DNA from: CAZRHH01 sp964599885
GTDB taxonomy: Bacteria > Chloroflexota > Dehalococcoidia > DSTF01 > JACRBR01
Assembly (NCBI GenBank): GCA_964599885.1
Contig: CAZRHH010000075.1
Location: forward strand, 1-16,124
Reading direction: 5' to 3'
DNA: 16,124 bases
Shown here one piece after another: positions 6,643 through 13,892 of this stretch. The translations under genes were made by a program, and so were the position numbers. Every line of letters begins with the position of its first letter. Positions within the stretch are counted from its first letter, which is position 1. The notes under the pieces were generated by a model that searched no databases, had not been told where the DNA came from, and saw only the letters and a program-made list of their open reading frames with translations.

Positions 6643-6954
6643 ATGATCCACTCCACCCTCCGCCGCAACACGATCGTCACCGACGCGGCCGAATTCGAGA
6701 AGCGTCAGGCTGCGCTCGCCGAACGCCTGCAGCCGCTGCTCGAACGCCAGCAAGGCTTCGTCTCGCGCGAGATGCGCGGCGAAGGCGACGGCGCGATGAT
6801 CGAACTGACGCAGTGGCAATCGGATGCCGACTGCCGCGCGTACCTCCGCAACGGCGGCGCCGCCATGGCCGCGACGATCATCGACGCCTTCTACCCCACC
6901 GCCCCCTTCCCCGACGGCACGTGGGTGCGCGAGACCTCGCACGTACCGGGTTAA
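6643..6954 (+). CDS. Small ABM-like (dimeric alpha/beta barrel) protein
   Basis: The protein has 103 residues from ATG 6643, fixed by a strong Shine-Dalgarno AAGGAG 8 nt upstream. The pattern fits the antibiotic biosynthesis monooxygenase-like ferredoxin fold: an N-terminal strand (STLRRNTIV), a helix rich in Gln/Glu (FEKRQAALAERLQPLLERQ), a strand with GFVSREMRGEGDGAMIELTQW, and a second helix (SDADCRAYLRNG). Members are small cytosolic proteins ranging from cofactor-free oxygenases to proteins of unknown role. No catalytic residue can be assigned. The frame is open upstream through hairpin A, but that part is not protein-like. It precedes gdh in the same direction by about 150 bp; a shared transcript is possible. 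Confidence 0.75.
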   Translation: MIHSTLRRNTIVTDAAEFEKRQAALAERLQPLLERQQGFVSREMRGEGDGAMIELTQWQSDADCRAYLRNGGAAMAATIIDAFYPTAPFPDGTWVRETSHVPG

Positions 6955-6996
6955 GCAGTACCGATCTCCAGTGAATGTCATAGCCCTGAAGGGGCC

Positions 6997-7066
6997 GAAG
7001 CTGGATACTGAAAACTGGAAGCTGGATCGCAGCCGATCCAGCCTCAAGCTTCTAGCATCCAGCTTC
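6997..7066. repeat. GAAGCTGGAT repeat cluster with internal hairpin upstream of gdh
   Basis: GAAGCTGGAT occurs directly at 6997-7006 and 7018-7027, and inverted as ATCCAGCTTC at 7057-7066. Inside, GCTGGATCG-CAGC-CGATCCAGC (7021-7042) forms a perfect 9-bp stem. No T-tract follows, so a simple terminator is not supported. Nothing coding is visible between 6955 and 7105. Confidence 0.75.
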
Positions 7067-7105
7067 GCATCAACACGCTGATTCTCGCAGGAGACACGCC
7101 CGCGC

Positions 7106-8371
7106 ATGGTTCAAGCACAGGCTCCCGCCGAAAACCCCCACGACAGCGCCATCGCGCAGTTCAACGCCGTCGCCGAACGCCTCGGCCTCGACGAAGGCAT
7201 GCGCGAAGTGCTGCGTCACTGCAAGCGCGAGTTCACCGTCAACTTCCCGGTGCAAATGGACGATGGCTCCGTGCGCGTTTTCACCGGCTACCGCGTCCAT
7301 CACAACGAAGCGCGCGGCCCCGTCAAGGGCGGGTTGCGCTACAGCCCCAACGTCTCGCTCGACGAAGTGCGCGCGCTCGCGATGTGGATGACGTGGAAGT
7401 GCGCCGTCGCCGCCCTGCCGTACGGCGGCGCGAAGGGCGGTGTCATCGTCGACCCGCGCGCCCTCAGCAAGCGCGAACTCGAACGTCTCACACGCCGCTT
7501 CACCTCCGAGATCGCCGTGATCATCGGTCCGGATGAAGACGTGCCCGCGCCCGACATGGGCACCGACGCCCAGATCATGGCCTGGATCATGGACACGTAC
7601 AGCCAGATGCACGGCCACTCCGTCCCCGCCGTCGTCACCGGCAAGCCGCCCGAGATCGGCGGCAGCGTCGGCCGCGTCGAAGCCACCGGCCGCGGCGTGC
7701 TCTTCGTCACCCAGGAAGCGTGCCGTCTCCGCAGCATGTCGCTCGAAGGCGCGCGCGTCGCCGTGCAGGGCTTTGGCAACGTCGGCAGCGTCGCCGCCAA
7801 GCTGCTCAACGACGAGGGCGCGATCATCGTCGCCATCAGTGACGCCACCGGCGGCGTGTACGACGAACGCGGCCTCGGCGACATCGACGATCTGCTGGCG
7901 AAACGGAAGGAACTTGGCCTGATCCCCGCCGGCCACCCCGGCGTCCATATCACCAACGACGAACTGCTCGCGCTGCCGGTCGACATCCTCGTCCCGGCCG
8001 CGCTCGAGGGCCAGATCCACGGCGGCAACGCCGCGCAGGTCCAGGCGAAAATGATCGTCGAAGGCGCCAACGGCCCGACGACGCCCGAAGCCGACCGCAT
8101 CCTCGCTGAACGCGGTGTCTACGTCGTGCCCGATATCGTGGCAAACGCCGGCGGCGTCATCGTCTCCTACTTCGAGTGGGTGCAGGATCTGCAGTCATTC
8201 TTCTGGGAAGAGGGCGAAGTAAAACTCAAACTCGAACGCATCATCAAGCGCGCCTTCAACGAAGTCGCCGCCATCCACGAAGCCGAAGGCGGCACCCTGC
8301 GCGACGCCGCCTACACCCTCGCCGTCAAACGCGTAGTAGAAGCCACCACCGTCCGCGGCATTTTTCCGTAG
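7106..8371 (+). CDS. gdhA: Glu/Leu/Phe/Val-family dehydrogenase (glutamate dehydrogenase)
   Basis: The protein has 421 residues, typical of the hexameric NAD(P)-dependent glutamate dehydrogenases that interconvert glutamate with 2-oxoglutarate and ammonia. The N-terminal substrate domain carries VKGGLRYSPNVS and the active-site block PYGGAKGG (105-112). The Rossmann domain carries GFGNVGS (222-228). The late block IVEGANGPTTPEAD and the C-terminal VANAGGVIVSYFEWVQ are also standard. The hexameric family architecture favours glutamate over leucine or phenylalanine as substrate, but this is an inference. AGGAG at 7089-7093 lies 12 nt before ATG 7106. The gene follows the ABM-like gene after the GAAGCTGGAT repeat cluster. 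Confidence 0.95.
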   Translation: MVQAQAPAENPHDSAIAQFNAVAERLGLDEGMREVLRHCKREFTVNFPVQMDDGSVRVFTGYRVHHNEARGPVKGGLRYSPNVSLDEVRALAMWMTWKCAVAALPYGGAKGGVIVDPRALSKRELERLTRRFTSEIAVIIGPDEDVPAPDMGTDAQIMAWIMDTYSQMHGHSVPAVVTGKPPEIGGSVGRVEATGRGVLFVTQEACRLRSMSLEGARVAVQGFGNVGSVAAKLLNDEGAIIVAISDATGGVYDERGLGDIDDLLAKRKELGLIPAGHPGVHITNDELLALPVDILVPAALEGQIHGGNAAQVQAKMIVEGANGPTTPEADRILAERGVYVVPDIVANAGGVIVSYFEWVQDLQSFFWEEGEVKLKLERIIKRAFNEVAAIHEAEGGTLRDAAYTLAVKRVVEATTVRGIFP

Positions 8372-8390
8372 TGCCTCGGCAACCCGCATC

Positions 8391-8590
8391 AGCGACCCAC
8401 AACTCTCTCCGGTCGCCTCTACCGAGCGGTCGCCGCCAGCGGAAGGCGGGTGCAGGGCGCAGCGCCTGCCGGGGGCCTCGGGGGTGTCCCCCGAAAAACT
8501 TTCTCTCTTCCCAACAAGCAGCGGATGCGACAGCAGACGCTGCGCTCGCCGATACCAGCCACCAGCGACCCACGACCAGCGACCCACCAA
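8391..8590 (+). repeat. Repeat mosaic downstream of gdh
   Basis: The gap of about 220 bp holds three copies of (A)GCGACCCAC (near 8391, 8563 and 8579). It also holds a GC-rich inverted repeat around GCAGGGCGC-A-GCGCC (about 8452-8470) and TCGGGGG-TGT-CCCCCGA (about 8478-8494), followed by A5. On the plus strand the stem is followed by A, not T, so it is not a standard terminator. No gene is visible. Confidence 0.6.
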
Positions 8591-9022
8591 CTACAGCAAG
8601 AACGTCAGCCGCACCCGCGCCCCACGCGCCGCTGCCCACTCCACCATCAACAGCAGATCGCTCAGCCGCGGCAGCAGCTCCGGCGTATCGGCGATCAGCG
8701 CCGCAACCCGCTCGTCGCCCGACGCCAGCGCCTCAACAAGCCCGCGCAGCGATGCGACGAGCGGCGCCGCCGCCTGCCACACCCGCTCAAGTTCCTCCGC
8801 GTCTTCGTCGTCCTCGACATCGCGGTCCGCGAACGTCGTGATCGGCGCCAGATCGACTTTGAACTCGCCACGCAGCAGCAGCGCCAGCCGCGACAGCTCG
8901 TGCTGCGACCCATACCGCGTAGAAAACGCCAGCGACATGAAGTGCACCAACACCCCCGCATCGCCACCAAACGCGATGGGGCACGGCTCGTCAGCATCGG
9001 TCTCGAAGAAGAAGCGCGACAT
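8591..9022 (-). CDS. Conserved-looking hypothetical protein
   Basis: A 143-residue acidic protein that I do not recognise. It opens with MSRFFFETDADEPCPIAFGGDAG, continues with a helical region (VLVHFMSLAFSTRYGSQHELSRLALLL) and an acidic segment (DRDVEDDEDAEELERVW), and ends in an amphipathic helical part (LVASLRGLVEALASGDERVAALIADTPELLPRL). It has no signal peptide, membrane segment or clear enzyme motif. It is cytosolic and probably mainly alpha-helical. Coding is supported by the promoter-like TACATT exactly 6 nt before ATG 9022 and by the absence of a better frame. It lies downstream of the small membrane protein gene on the same strand, whose promoter shares an 11-bp core with its own. 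Confidence 0.7.
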   Translation of the reverse strand: MSRFFFETDADEPCPIAFGGDAGVLVHFMSLAFSTRYGSQHELSRLALLLRGEFKVDLAPITTFADRDVEDDEDAEELERVWQAAAPLVASLRGLVEALASGDERVAALIADTPELLPRLSDLLLMVEWAAARGARVRLTFLL

Positions 9023-9028
9023 GCTGCG

Positions 9029-9039
9029 AATGTAGCACG
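9029..9039 (-). promoter_or_regulatory. Shared promoter core GTGCTACATTC, leaderless for the 143-residue protein
   Basis: The minus strand reads GTGCTACATTC, with TACATT (9034-9029) 6 nt before ATG 9022. The same GTGCTACATTC occurs at 9340-9330, upstream of the next gene on this strand. Confidence 0.5.
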
Positions 9040-9077
9040 ACGCGTTGGGTCGTTGGTCGCGGGGAGCGAGAGCCGCG

Positions 9078-9311
9078 CTACCTTCGGTGGTTCTCGATGT
9101 ATTCGCGATTTTGCCGGGCGAGGCGCGATCCGATGCGGAGTCCGAACCACCCGCCGATGGAGAGCATCACTGCCACCCCGCCACCGATAAACAACGCGCC
9201 TGCCAACGATTCCGACGCGAACACCCGTAATATTAAGACGAGCATGGCAAGAACAATCATCGCCATGATGATGGTACTGACAACGACAATCGAGGTACTG
9301 ACGCGTTTCAA
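9078..9311 (-). CDS. Small two-helix membrane protein
   Basis: A 77-residue protein starting at TTG 9311, preceded by GAGG at 7 nt and TACATT 20 nt upstream. Two hydrophobic segments are clear: about residues 8-31 (IVVVSTIIMAMIVLAMLVLI...) and about 38-57 (AGALFIGGGVAVMLSIGGWF). They are separated by a short loop and followed by a basic tail (RIGSRLARQNREYIENHRR). This suggests both termini on the cytosolic side. Function is unknown. Internal ATGs inside the first helix would cut it, so the TTG start is preferred. Confidence 0.65.
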   Translation of the reverse strand: MKRVSTSIVVVSTIIMAMIVLAMLVLILRVFASESLAGALFIGGGVAVMLSIGGWFGLRIGSRLARQNREYIENHRR

Positions 9312-9330
9312 TTTGGAGCCTCGTTGATGG

Positions 9331-9340
9331 AATGTAGCAC
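9331..9340 (-). promoter_or_regulatory. -10-like TACATT for the small membrane protein
   Basis: GTGCTACATT on the minus strand. A start about 7 nt downstream would give a leader of about 13 nt containing the GAGG Shine-Dalgarno for TTG 9311. Confidence 0.45.
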
Positions 9341-9356
9341 GCCGCGCCGGCCCCTC

Positions 9357-10430
9357 CTACGCCGCGCCGCGCTCCAGCATCATCACCCGCGCCTTGCCGC
9401 TGCGCTTCGCCAGCCGGAGCGCGTCGTCGGCTTCGCGCACGGCCGCTTCGAGCGTCGGCGACGTCAGCGGGTAGACCGCCACCCCCGCGCTCAGCGTCAC
9501 CCCGGCGACCTCGCGCACGCGGTCGATGCTGCGTTGCGCGATCGCCACCGCCTCCTCGACGCCGCTGATGTGCGCCAGGACGATCATCTCGTCGCCGCCG
9601 TAGCGCGCCACCGTATCCGCGCCCCGGAACGATGCGCGCAGTTCGGCACCGACGCGCACCAGGATCGTGTCGGCGTGGACGTGGCCCAATGTCTCGTTGA
9701 TCTGCTTGAAGTTATCGACGTCGTACATCAGCACCGCCAGCGGCTCCGTCTCGTGGACGCCGTGTGAGTCGAGGATCTGCCGGAACCGGCGCCGGTTGTC
9801 GAGGCCCGTCAGCGGGTCCGTCAGAGAAGCTTCGCGCACCAGCCCGCGCAACTTTCGGTTGCTTGCGGCGATGATGTCGGCGTTCAGCGACGTGAACACC
9901 GCCATGAACGAGATGATCGTCGCCAACTGCCACTGGAAGCCTCCGCCGCGAAACAGCGCCACGCCGGCGAACGCCGCCCAGCAGTTGACGATGCTCCACG
10001 CCGAGAACCCGAGCACGTAACGCGTGCTGTGATAGTTTGCCAACCCCGGGATGATCAAGAAGTAGCCCATCCAGATCGGCAACTCCGGCTGCGCCAGCGC
10101 GATGATCGCCAGCGACACGACGAGCGTGTCCGTGTACGGCGACGCCTGCACGTGAAACCGGTTGATGCCCGATCGCCAGAACCAGGCCAGCATCACGATC
10201 GCGTACACCAGCAGCGTGCCGCCGCTGATCGCCCACCAGCCGTTCGACATCGGCAGCAGACCCGCCGGCACCAGCACGACGTAACAGATCGCGATCACCA
10301 CGCGCAGACCCATCGCCCGCGGCCAGTAGCTCGGGTCGACGGCTTCCTGGAACTGCTCGTCGGCCGTGTGCAGATGCAACGGCGCTTCTAGCACGCCGCC
10401 GCCCTCGCTCGCCGCAGGAGATCTCTTCAT
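9357..10430 (-). CDS. Membrane-bound diguanylate cyclase (GGDEF)
   Basis: The protein has 357 residues from ATG 10430. TTG 10436, with GTGAGG 6 nt before it, is an equally good start. An N-terminal membrane sensor of about five or six helices (about residues 38-185; e.g. VVIAICYVVLVPAGLL, LLVYAIVMLAWFW, LVVSLAIIALA, ATIISFMAVFTSL) leads into a GGDEF domain (about 190-355). That domain has DPLTGLDNRRRF, the substrate block YDVDNFKQINETLGH and the active-site loop GGDEM (278-282). The last residue is Met instead of the usual Phe, but G, G, D and E are kept, so c-di-GMP synthesis from GTP is likely. An inhibitory I-site RGAD sits five residues before the loop. The frame is open to 10658, but that extension runs through repeats and is not part of the protein. 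Confidence 0.93.
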   Translation of the reverse strand: MKRSPAASEGGGVLEAPLHLHTADEQFQEAVDPSYWPRAMGLRVVIAICYVVLVPAGLLPMSNGWWAISGGTLLVYAIVMLAWFWRSGINRFHVQASPYTDTLVVSLAIIALAQPELPIWMGYFLIIPGLANYHSTRYVLGFSAWSIVNCWAAFAGVALFRGGGFQWQLATIISFMAVFTSLNADIIAASNRKLRGLVREASLTDPLTGLDNRRRFRQILDSHGVHETEPLAVLMYDVDNFKQINETLGHVHADTILVRVGAELRASFRGADTVARYGGDEMIVLAHISGVEEAVAIAQRSIDRVREVAGVTLSAGVAVYPLTSPTLEAAVREADDALRLAKRSGKARVMMLERGAA

Positions 10431-10584
10431 CCGCAACCGAAGCCTCACGCTCGTACGGAATCGCGCCGCGGCACGACCCTTACGAGAGAATCGGCATCCC
10501 GGAAGCCGCGGTTCAGGCTGATCGGTAGGTGGTAACCCCCGTCGCCGTCGCTCCCAATACCCAGATTCGCCTGTTGGCCAAGCT

Positions 10585-10612
10585 CCCCCTCTCCAAGCAT
10601 TTGGAGAGGGGG
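10585..10612. repeat. Perfect 12-bp hairpin CCCCCTCTCCAA/TTGGAGAGGGGG
   Basis: A 12-bp perfect stem with loop GCAT, flanked on the right by CCGGGGGGTGAGG. This kind of element is dispersed in many GC-rich genomes. It sits between the divergent GGDEF and M16 genes, about 155 bp from the GGDEF start. Confidence 0.8.
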
Positions 10613-10670
10613 CCGGGGGGTGAGGCCGCGCGTCGAAACGCATGTCACCCCACCACATCCTCCTCCGCGA

Positions 10671-10855
10671 ACTCTGCGGCCCCCGCGTCTCTGCGTTGAA
10701 TCGTCCCCTTCAACCCTTTGCGTTCCTTCGCGCTCTTTGCGTCTTTGCGGTGAACCGTCCCGCGCACTCCGCGTCTCTGCGTTGAACCCGTTTTGGACGC
10801 CTCCCAAAACCTTTGCGTTCCTTCGCGCTCTTTGCGTCTTTGCGGTGAACCGTCC
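10671..10855 (+). repeat. Two tandem units of about 90 bp of the TTTGCGTCTTTGCGGTGAAC repeat family
   Basis: Units at about 10671-10760 and 10766-10855 share a head (ACTC...GCGTCTCTGCGTTGAA) and an identical tail of about 45 bp containing CCTTCGCGCTCTTTGCGTC and TTTGCGGTGAACCGTCC. Single related copies occur at 12582 and 15769. No coding sequence is supported in 10431-10914. Confidence 0.88.
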
Positions 10856-10866
10856 CCCTCCCTCGC

Positions 10867-10872
10867 TATACT
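10867..10872 (+). promoter_or_regulatory. -10-like TATACT for the M16 peptidase gene
   Basis: TATACT (5 of 6) lies directly after the tandem repeat. The leader would be about 36 nt, with Shine-Dalgarno AAAGGA at 10901-10906, 8 nt before TTG 10915. Confidence 0.5.
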
Positions 10873-10914
10873 CAGTCGAAGTTCCCACAGAACACCCCGG
10901 AAAGGACCCACCCC

Positions 10915-12192
10915 TTGCCCATCACCTGGCAGGTATCGACGCTCGGCAACGGCCTGCGCGTCGTCACGACCCCCATCGCCACCGCCCAGTCCGTCAGCGT
11001 CAACGTCTTCGTCGGCATCGGCTCGCGCGGCGAGGACCGACGCACCAATGGCGTCTCGCACTACATGGAACACATGCTCTTCAAGGGCACCGAGCGCCGT
11101 CCCGACGCGATCATCATCGCCGAAGCGATCGAAGGCGCCGGCGGCGTGCTGAATGCATACACATCAAAGGAACTCACCTGCTACTGGAACCAGGTGCCCT
11201 TCGACAAGCTGCGCCCGGCGATGGATGTGCTCGCCGACATGTACCAGCACTCCGTCCTCGCGCAGGAAGAGATCGAACGCGAACGCACCGTCGTCCAGCA
11301 AGAGATCCGGCGCGCCTTCGACCAGCCCGGCGCCTGGGCGTCCGAGCTGCTCTCGCGCGCGACGTTCGGCGACCAGCCCATCGGCTGGCCGATCGCCGGC
11401 ACCCTCGAGACCGTCGAAGCGATGCGGCGCGACGACTTCACCCAGCACGTCGCCACGTACTACACGCCCTCGAACACCGTGCTCAGCGTCTCCGGCAACA
11501 CCACGCACGACGAAGTCCTCGCGCTCGCCGAAGACCTCTTCGGCGGCATGGAAGACCGCCCCGCGCCGCCGTCGCCCGCCGCCAACTACGACTTCGCCGA
11601 CGAGCGCGTCGTCGTCGAGAAGCGCGAGATCGCCCAGTGCAACATGGGCATCGCGCTGCACGCCCTCGCCCGCAAGGACCCCGATCGCTACCCGCTGCTC
11701 GTGATGAACACGATCCTCGGCCGCGGCATGAGTTCGCGGCTCTTCAAGGAAGTGCGTGAGCGCCGCGGCCTCGCGTACTCCGTCGGCTCCGGCGTCGGCC
11801 GCTACAACGACATCGGCACGATGAACGTCAGCGCCGGCGTCACGCTCGAGAATCTCGAAGAAGCGACGCGTGTCATCAAGGACGAACTGTTCAAGCTCAC
11901 AGCAGAAGCGCCCGGCGAGGAAGAAGTGACCAAAGCGCGCGACTTCTCGATCGGCAATTTCCGCCTCGGCCTCGAATCGACGATGTCGCTCGCGCAGCGC
12001 GCCGGCGAATCGCTGCTGATGATCGACGAGATCGAACCGCTCGATGATGTCGTGTCATCCATCGCCGCCGTAACGGCGCAAGACGTGCAGCGCGTCGCGC
12101 AGCGGCTGTTCAAGCCGGGCGCGTTCGCGATGGCCGTTGTTGGTCCGGGTGGTGATGCGGACACGTTGCGCACCATCCTCGACGCCGCGTGA
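10915..12192 (+). CDS. M16-family zinc metallopeptidase (insulinase/processing-peptidase type)
   Basis: The protein has 425 residues, starting at TTG 10915 with AAAGGA 8 nt upstream. It has the inverted zinc motif HYMEH (49-53) in GVSHYMEHMLFKGT, and the third ligand Glu130, 77 residues after His53, in ERERTVVQQEIRR. This is the spacing of pitrilysin. It also has NAYTSKELTCYW (80-91), typical of active M16B subunits. The second half contains the family block ILGRGMSSRLFKEVRERRGLAYSVGS. The size fits a single-chain bacterial M16B protease that forms dimers and degrades or processes short unfolded peptides. No signal peptide is seen, so it is probably cytosolic. All ligands are present, so it should be active. 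Confidence 0.95.
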   Translation: MPITWQVSTLGNGLRVVTTPIATAQSVSVNVFVGIGSRGEDRRTNGVSHYMEHMLFKGTERRPDAIIIAEAIEGAGGVLNAYTSKELTCYWNQVPFDKLRPAMDVLADMYQHSVLAQEEIERERTVVQQEIRRAFDQPGAWASELLSRATFGDQPIGWPIAGTLETVEAMRRDDFTQHVATYYTPSNTVLSVSGNTTHDEVLALAEDLFGGMEDRPAPPSPAANYDFADERVVVEKREIAQCNMGIALHALARKDPDRYPLLVMNTILGRGMSSRLFKEVRERRGLAYSVGSGVGRYNDIGTMNVSAGVTLENLEEATRVIKDELFKLTAEAPGEEEVTKARDFSIGNFRLGLESTMSLAQRAGESLLMIDEIEPLDDVVSSIAAVTAQDVQRVAQRLFKPGAFAMAVVGPGGDADTLRTILDAA

Positions 12193-12196
12193 TCTC

Positions 12197-12535
12197 TCAA
12201 GATCTGGTGATCGTCGCTTGGTTGGCCCCCCGGATCTCAACAATCATCTCTAGCCAACGCTGAGCATCCGCCACACGCAAACGGTTTGACGCGCCGTCGA
12301 CGGTCCAGACGTCCAGCCCCTGCATGCCGCGGAACCGCTTAGCGGGAATGAGCTGAATCTCGGCGATCCTGGCAAGTTCGATTTCGATCTCGCCTCCGAA
12401 CAAGAATGGGATTGCGGCAAGTAGTCCGAACGGTGAGAAGACCAGCCGGTCATGGTAGAGCCGGAGCACTCCGATTCGCGCGTTTACCCATCCATCTCGA
12501 AGGACAAGTGCACGCAGCAGTGGTCGTTCGGCCAT
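12197..12535 (-). CDS. Small protein with bacterial PH/GRAM-like pattern
   Basis: A 112-residue protein convergent with the M16 gene, its stop only 4 bp from the M16 stop. The strand-turn-strand run VLRLYHDRLVFSPFG, the later EIELARIAEIQLIPAKRF, LDVWTVDGASNRLRV and a terminal helix (DAQRWLEMIVEI) follow the layout of bacterial PH or GRAM-like domains, which bind lipids or proteins. This is a pattern match, not a firm family call. A short hydrophobic stretch (FGLLAAIPFLFGG) could touch the membrane. ATG 12535 has GAGGGAGAAG upstream and TACATT at 12561-12556. Confidence 0.6.
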   Translation of the reverse strand: MAERPLLRALVLRDGWVNARIGVLRLYHDRLVFSPFGLLAAIPFLFGGEIEIELARIAEIQLIPAKRFRGMQGLDVWTVDGASNRLRVADAQRWLEMIVEIRGANQATITRS

Positions 12536-12581
12536 CCCATTTCTTCTCCCTCACAAATGTACCGTGTCATCGCCACAGCGA

Positions 12582-12616
12582 TCCTTCGCGTCCTTTGCGT
12601 CTTTGCGGTGAACCCC
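12582..12616 (+). repeat. Single TTTGCGTCTTTGCGGTGAAC repeat upstream of the Nudix gene
   Basis: It matches the tandem repeat at 10671-10855, in the same orientation. It ends immediately before the TACCCT hexamer of the Nudix gene. Confidence 0.85.
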
Positions 12617-12622
12617 TACCCT
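12617..12622 (+). promoter_or_regulatory. -10-like TACCCT, leaderless start of the Nudix gene
   Basis: TACCCT, 7 nt, ATG 12630, with no Shine-Dalgarno. The -35 region, if any, would lie inside the upstream repeat. Confidence 0.4.
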
Positions 12623-12629
12623 GCACAAC

Positions 12630-13139
12630 ATGATCCGCCACTTCACTGTCACCGGCTTCGTCGTCGATGGCGACGCCACGCTCCTGCACTGGCACCGGAA
12701 GGTGCAGATGTGGCTGCCGCCCGGCGGCCACATCGACCCCAACGAAGATCCGGTGCAAGCCGTACTGCGCGAAGTGCTCGAAGAAACCGGCATCACCGCC
12801 AAAGTCATCCCCGGCATCGAGCCGTACACGTTCGACGAGCCGCCGTTGCAACTCGCCAACCCACACCAGCTTCCGCCGCCCCTCACCATCCTCGTCGAAG
12901 ACATCCCCGCGCGCCCCGACGAAGCCGCGCACGAGCACATCGACATGATCTACGCCGTCCGCGCCGTCCCCGGCACCGCGCGCGTCGCCTGCGAAGAAGC
13001 GTTCGAGCGCGTCACCGAAGCCCAACTCCGTCGCCGCGACGCCCTCCCCGTAGCCTCCTGCGGCGTCGATATGCCCGTCTCCGAAGACGTCCGCGTCATC
13101 GCCCTCGCCGCCATCGCCCTCGTCCGCACCGCCCAGTGA
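12630..13139 (+). CDS. Nudix hydrolase
   Basis: The protein has 169 residues with a complete Nudix box, G33-x5-E39-x7-REVLEETGI (47-55), preceded by WLPPGG. These are the metal- and diphosphate-binding residues for cleaving nucleoside diphosphates linked to another moiety. The block TVTGFVVDGDATLLHWHRK is the usual first strand pair of housecleaning Nudix enzymes. The substrate cannot be inferred. ATG 12630 is preceded by TACCCT at 7 nt and no Shine-Dalgarno, so translation is probably leaderless. Its stop (13137-13139) is in the same frame as the following short-chain dehydrogenase remnant, with no other stop between them. Confidence 0.92.
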   Translation: MIRHFTVTGFVVDGDATLLHWHRKVQMWLPPGGHIDPNEDPVQAVLREVLEETGITAKVIPGIEPYTFDEPPLQLANPHQLPPPLTILVEDIPARPDEAAHEHIDMIYAVRAVPGTARVACEEAFERVTEAQLRRRDALPVASCGVDMPVSEDVRVIALAAIALVRTAQ

Positions 13140-13166
13140 TACGGGACCGATAGACCGATTCCCCCT

Positions 13167-13793
13167 GTGTTGATCGTCCACGTCGGCAGCGCGCTGGCCT
13201 ATCGCGGCATCCCGCTGCAATCGGCGTACTGCGGCGCCAAGCACGCCATCGACGGCTTTACCGACTCACTCCTCACTGAACTCCTGCACGATAAGCGCAA
13301 CATCCACGTCACGACGGTGCAGATGCCCGCGCTGAACACGCCGCAGTTCGGTTGGGTGCTCAGCCGCCTTCCGCGCAAGGCCCAACCGGTGCCGCCGATC
13401 TATCAGCCGGAGGTCGCCGCGCGCGCCATCGTTTGGGCGTCCGAACACCGCGAACGCGAAGTGATCGTCGGCCGCGCCACGGCGCTCGCGATCATCGCCA
13501 ACCGCATCGCGCCCGGCCTCGTCGACCGTTACCTCGCCCGCACCGGCTTCGACGCACAGCAACTCGACGTACCCGAAGATCCCGATCGCCCTAACAACCT
13601 CTGGCAGCCCGTACCAGGCGATCACGGCGCGCACGGTGCCTTCGACGCTCGCGCCAAGGATCACAGCGTTACGTTCTGGTTCACCAAACACCGCCGCGCC
13701 CTCACTGCCGCCGCCGCGACAAGCGCCGTCGCCACAACCGTGGGCACCACCCTCCACCTCCGCCGCAACGGCCACGACACGACCAACGACTGA
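13167..13793 (+). pseudogene. N-terminally truncated short-chain dehydrogenase (SDR)
   Basis: An open frame of 208 codons from GTG 13167 encodes the C-terminal half of an SDR. It opens at the catalytic strand VHVGSALAYRGIPLQ and keeps the triad Ser8, Tyr21 and Lys25 (YCGAK), with the correct 13-residue Ser-Tyr spacing. It then continues with TTVQMPALNTPQF and PPIYQPEVAARAI and the long C-terminal extension of a subgroup that normally has about 330-350 residues. The whole Rossmann NAD(P)-binding half, including the Gly-rich TGxxxGIG and NNAG motifs, is absent. Only about 28 bp separates the Nudix stop from the GTG, which has neither a Shine-Dalgarno nor a TANNNT box. A deletion of the 5' part is the simplest explanation. 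The retained reading frame suggests recent loss. Confidence 0.8.
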
Positions 13794-13892
13794 GGCATGC
13801 ATTCGGGCGCATCTCTCTCGTACCTCCGCCCTCGTCGACTGCCTCAGATCCACCATGTATGCGACCGCGCAGCGACCCAAGCCCAAACGGGT

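Noticed and set aside
8478..8499. Rho-independent terminator for gdh
   Set aside because: The stem is followed by A5 rather than T on the gdh strand, and it lies more than 100 bp downstream of the stop.
10431..10658. N-terminal extension of the GGDEF protein
   Set aside because: It runs through the 12-bp hairpin and repeats, and its composition is not protein-like; starts at 10430-10436 fit the membrane domain.
10671..10855. Possible CRISPR array
   Set aside because: There are only two long units, with no regular unique spacers and no cas gene nearby.
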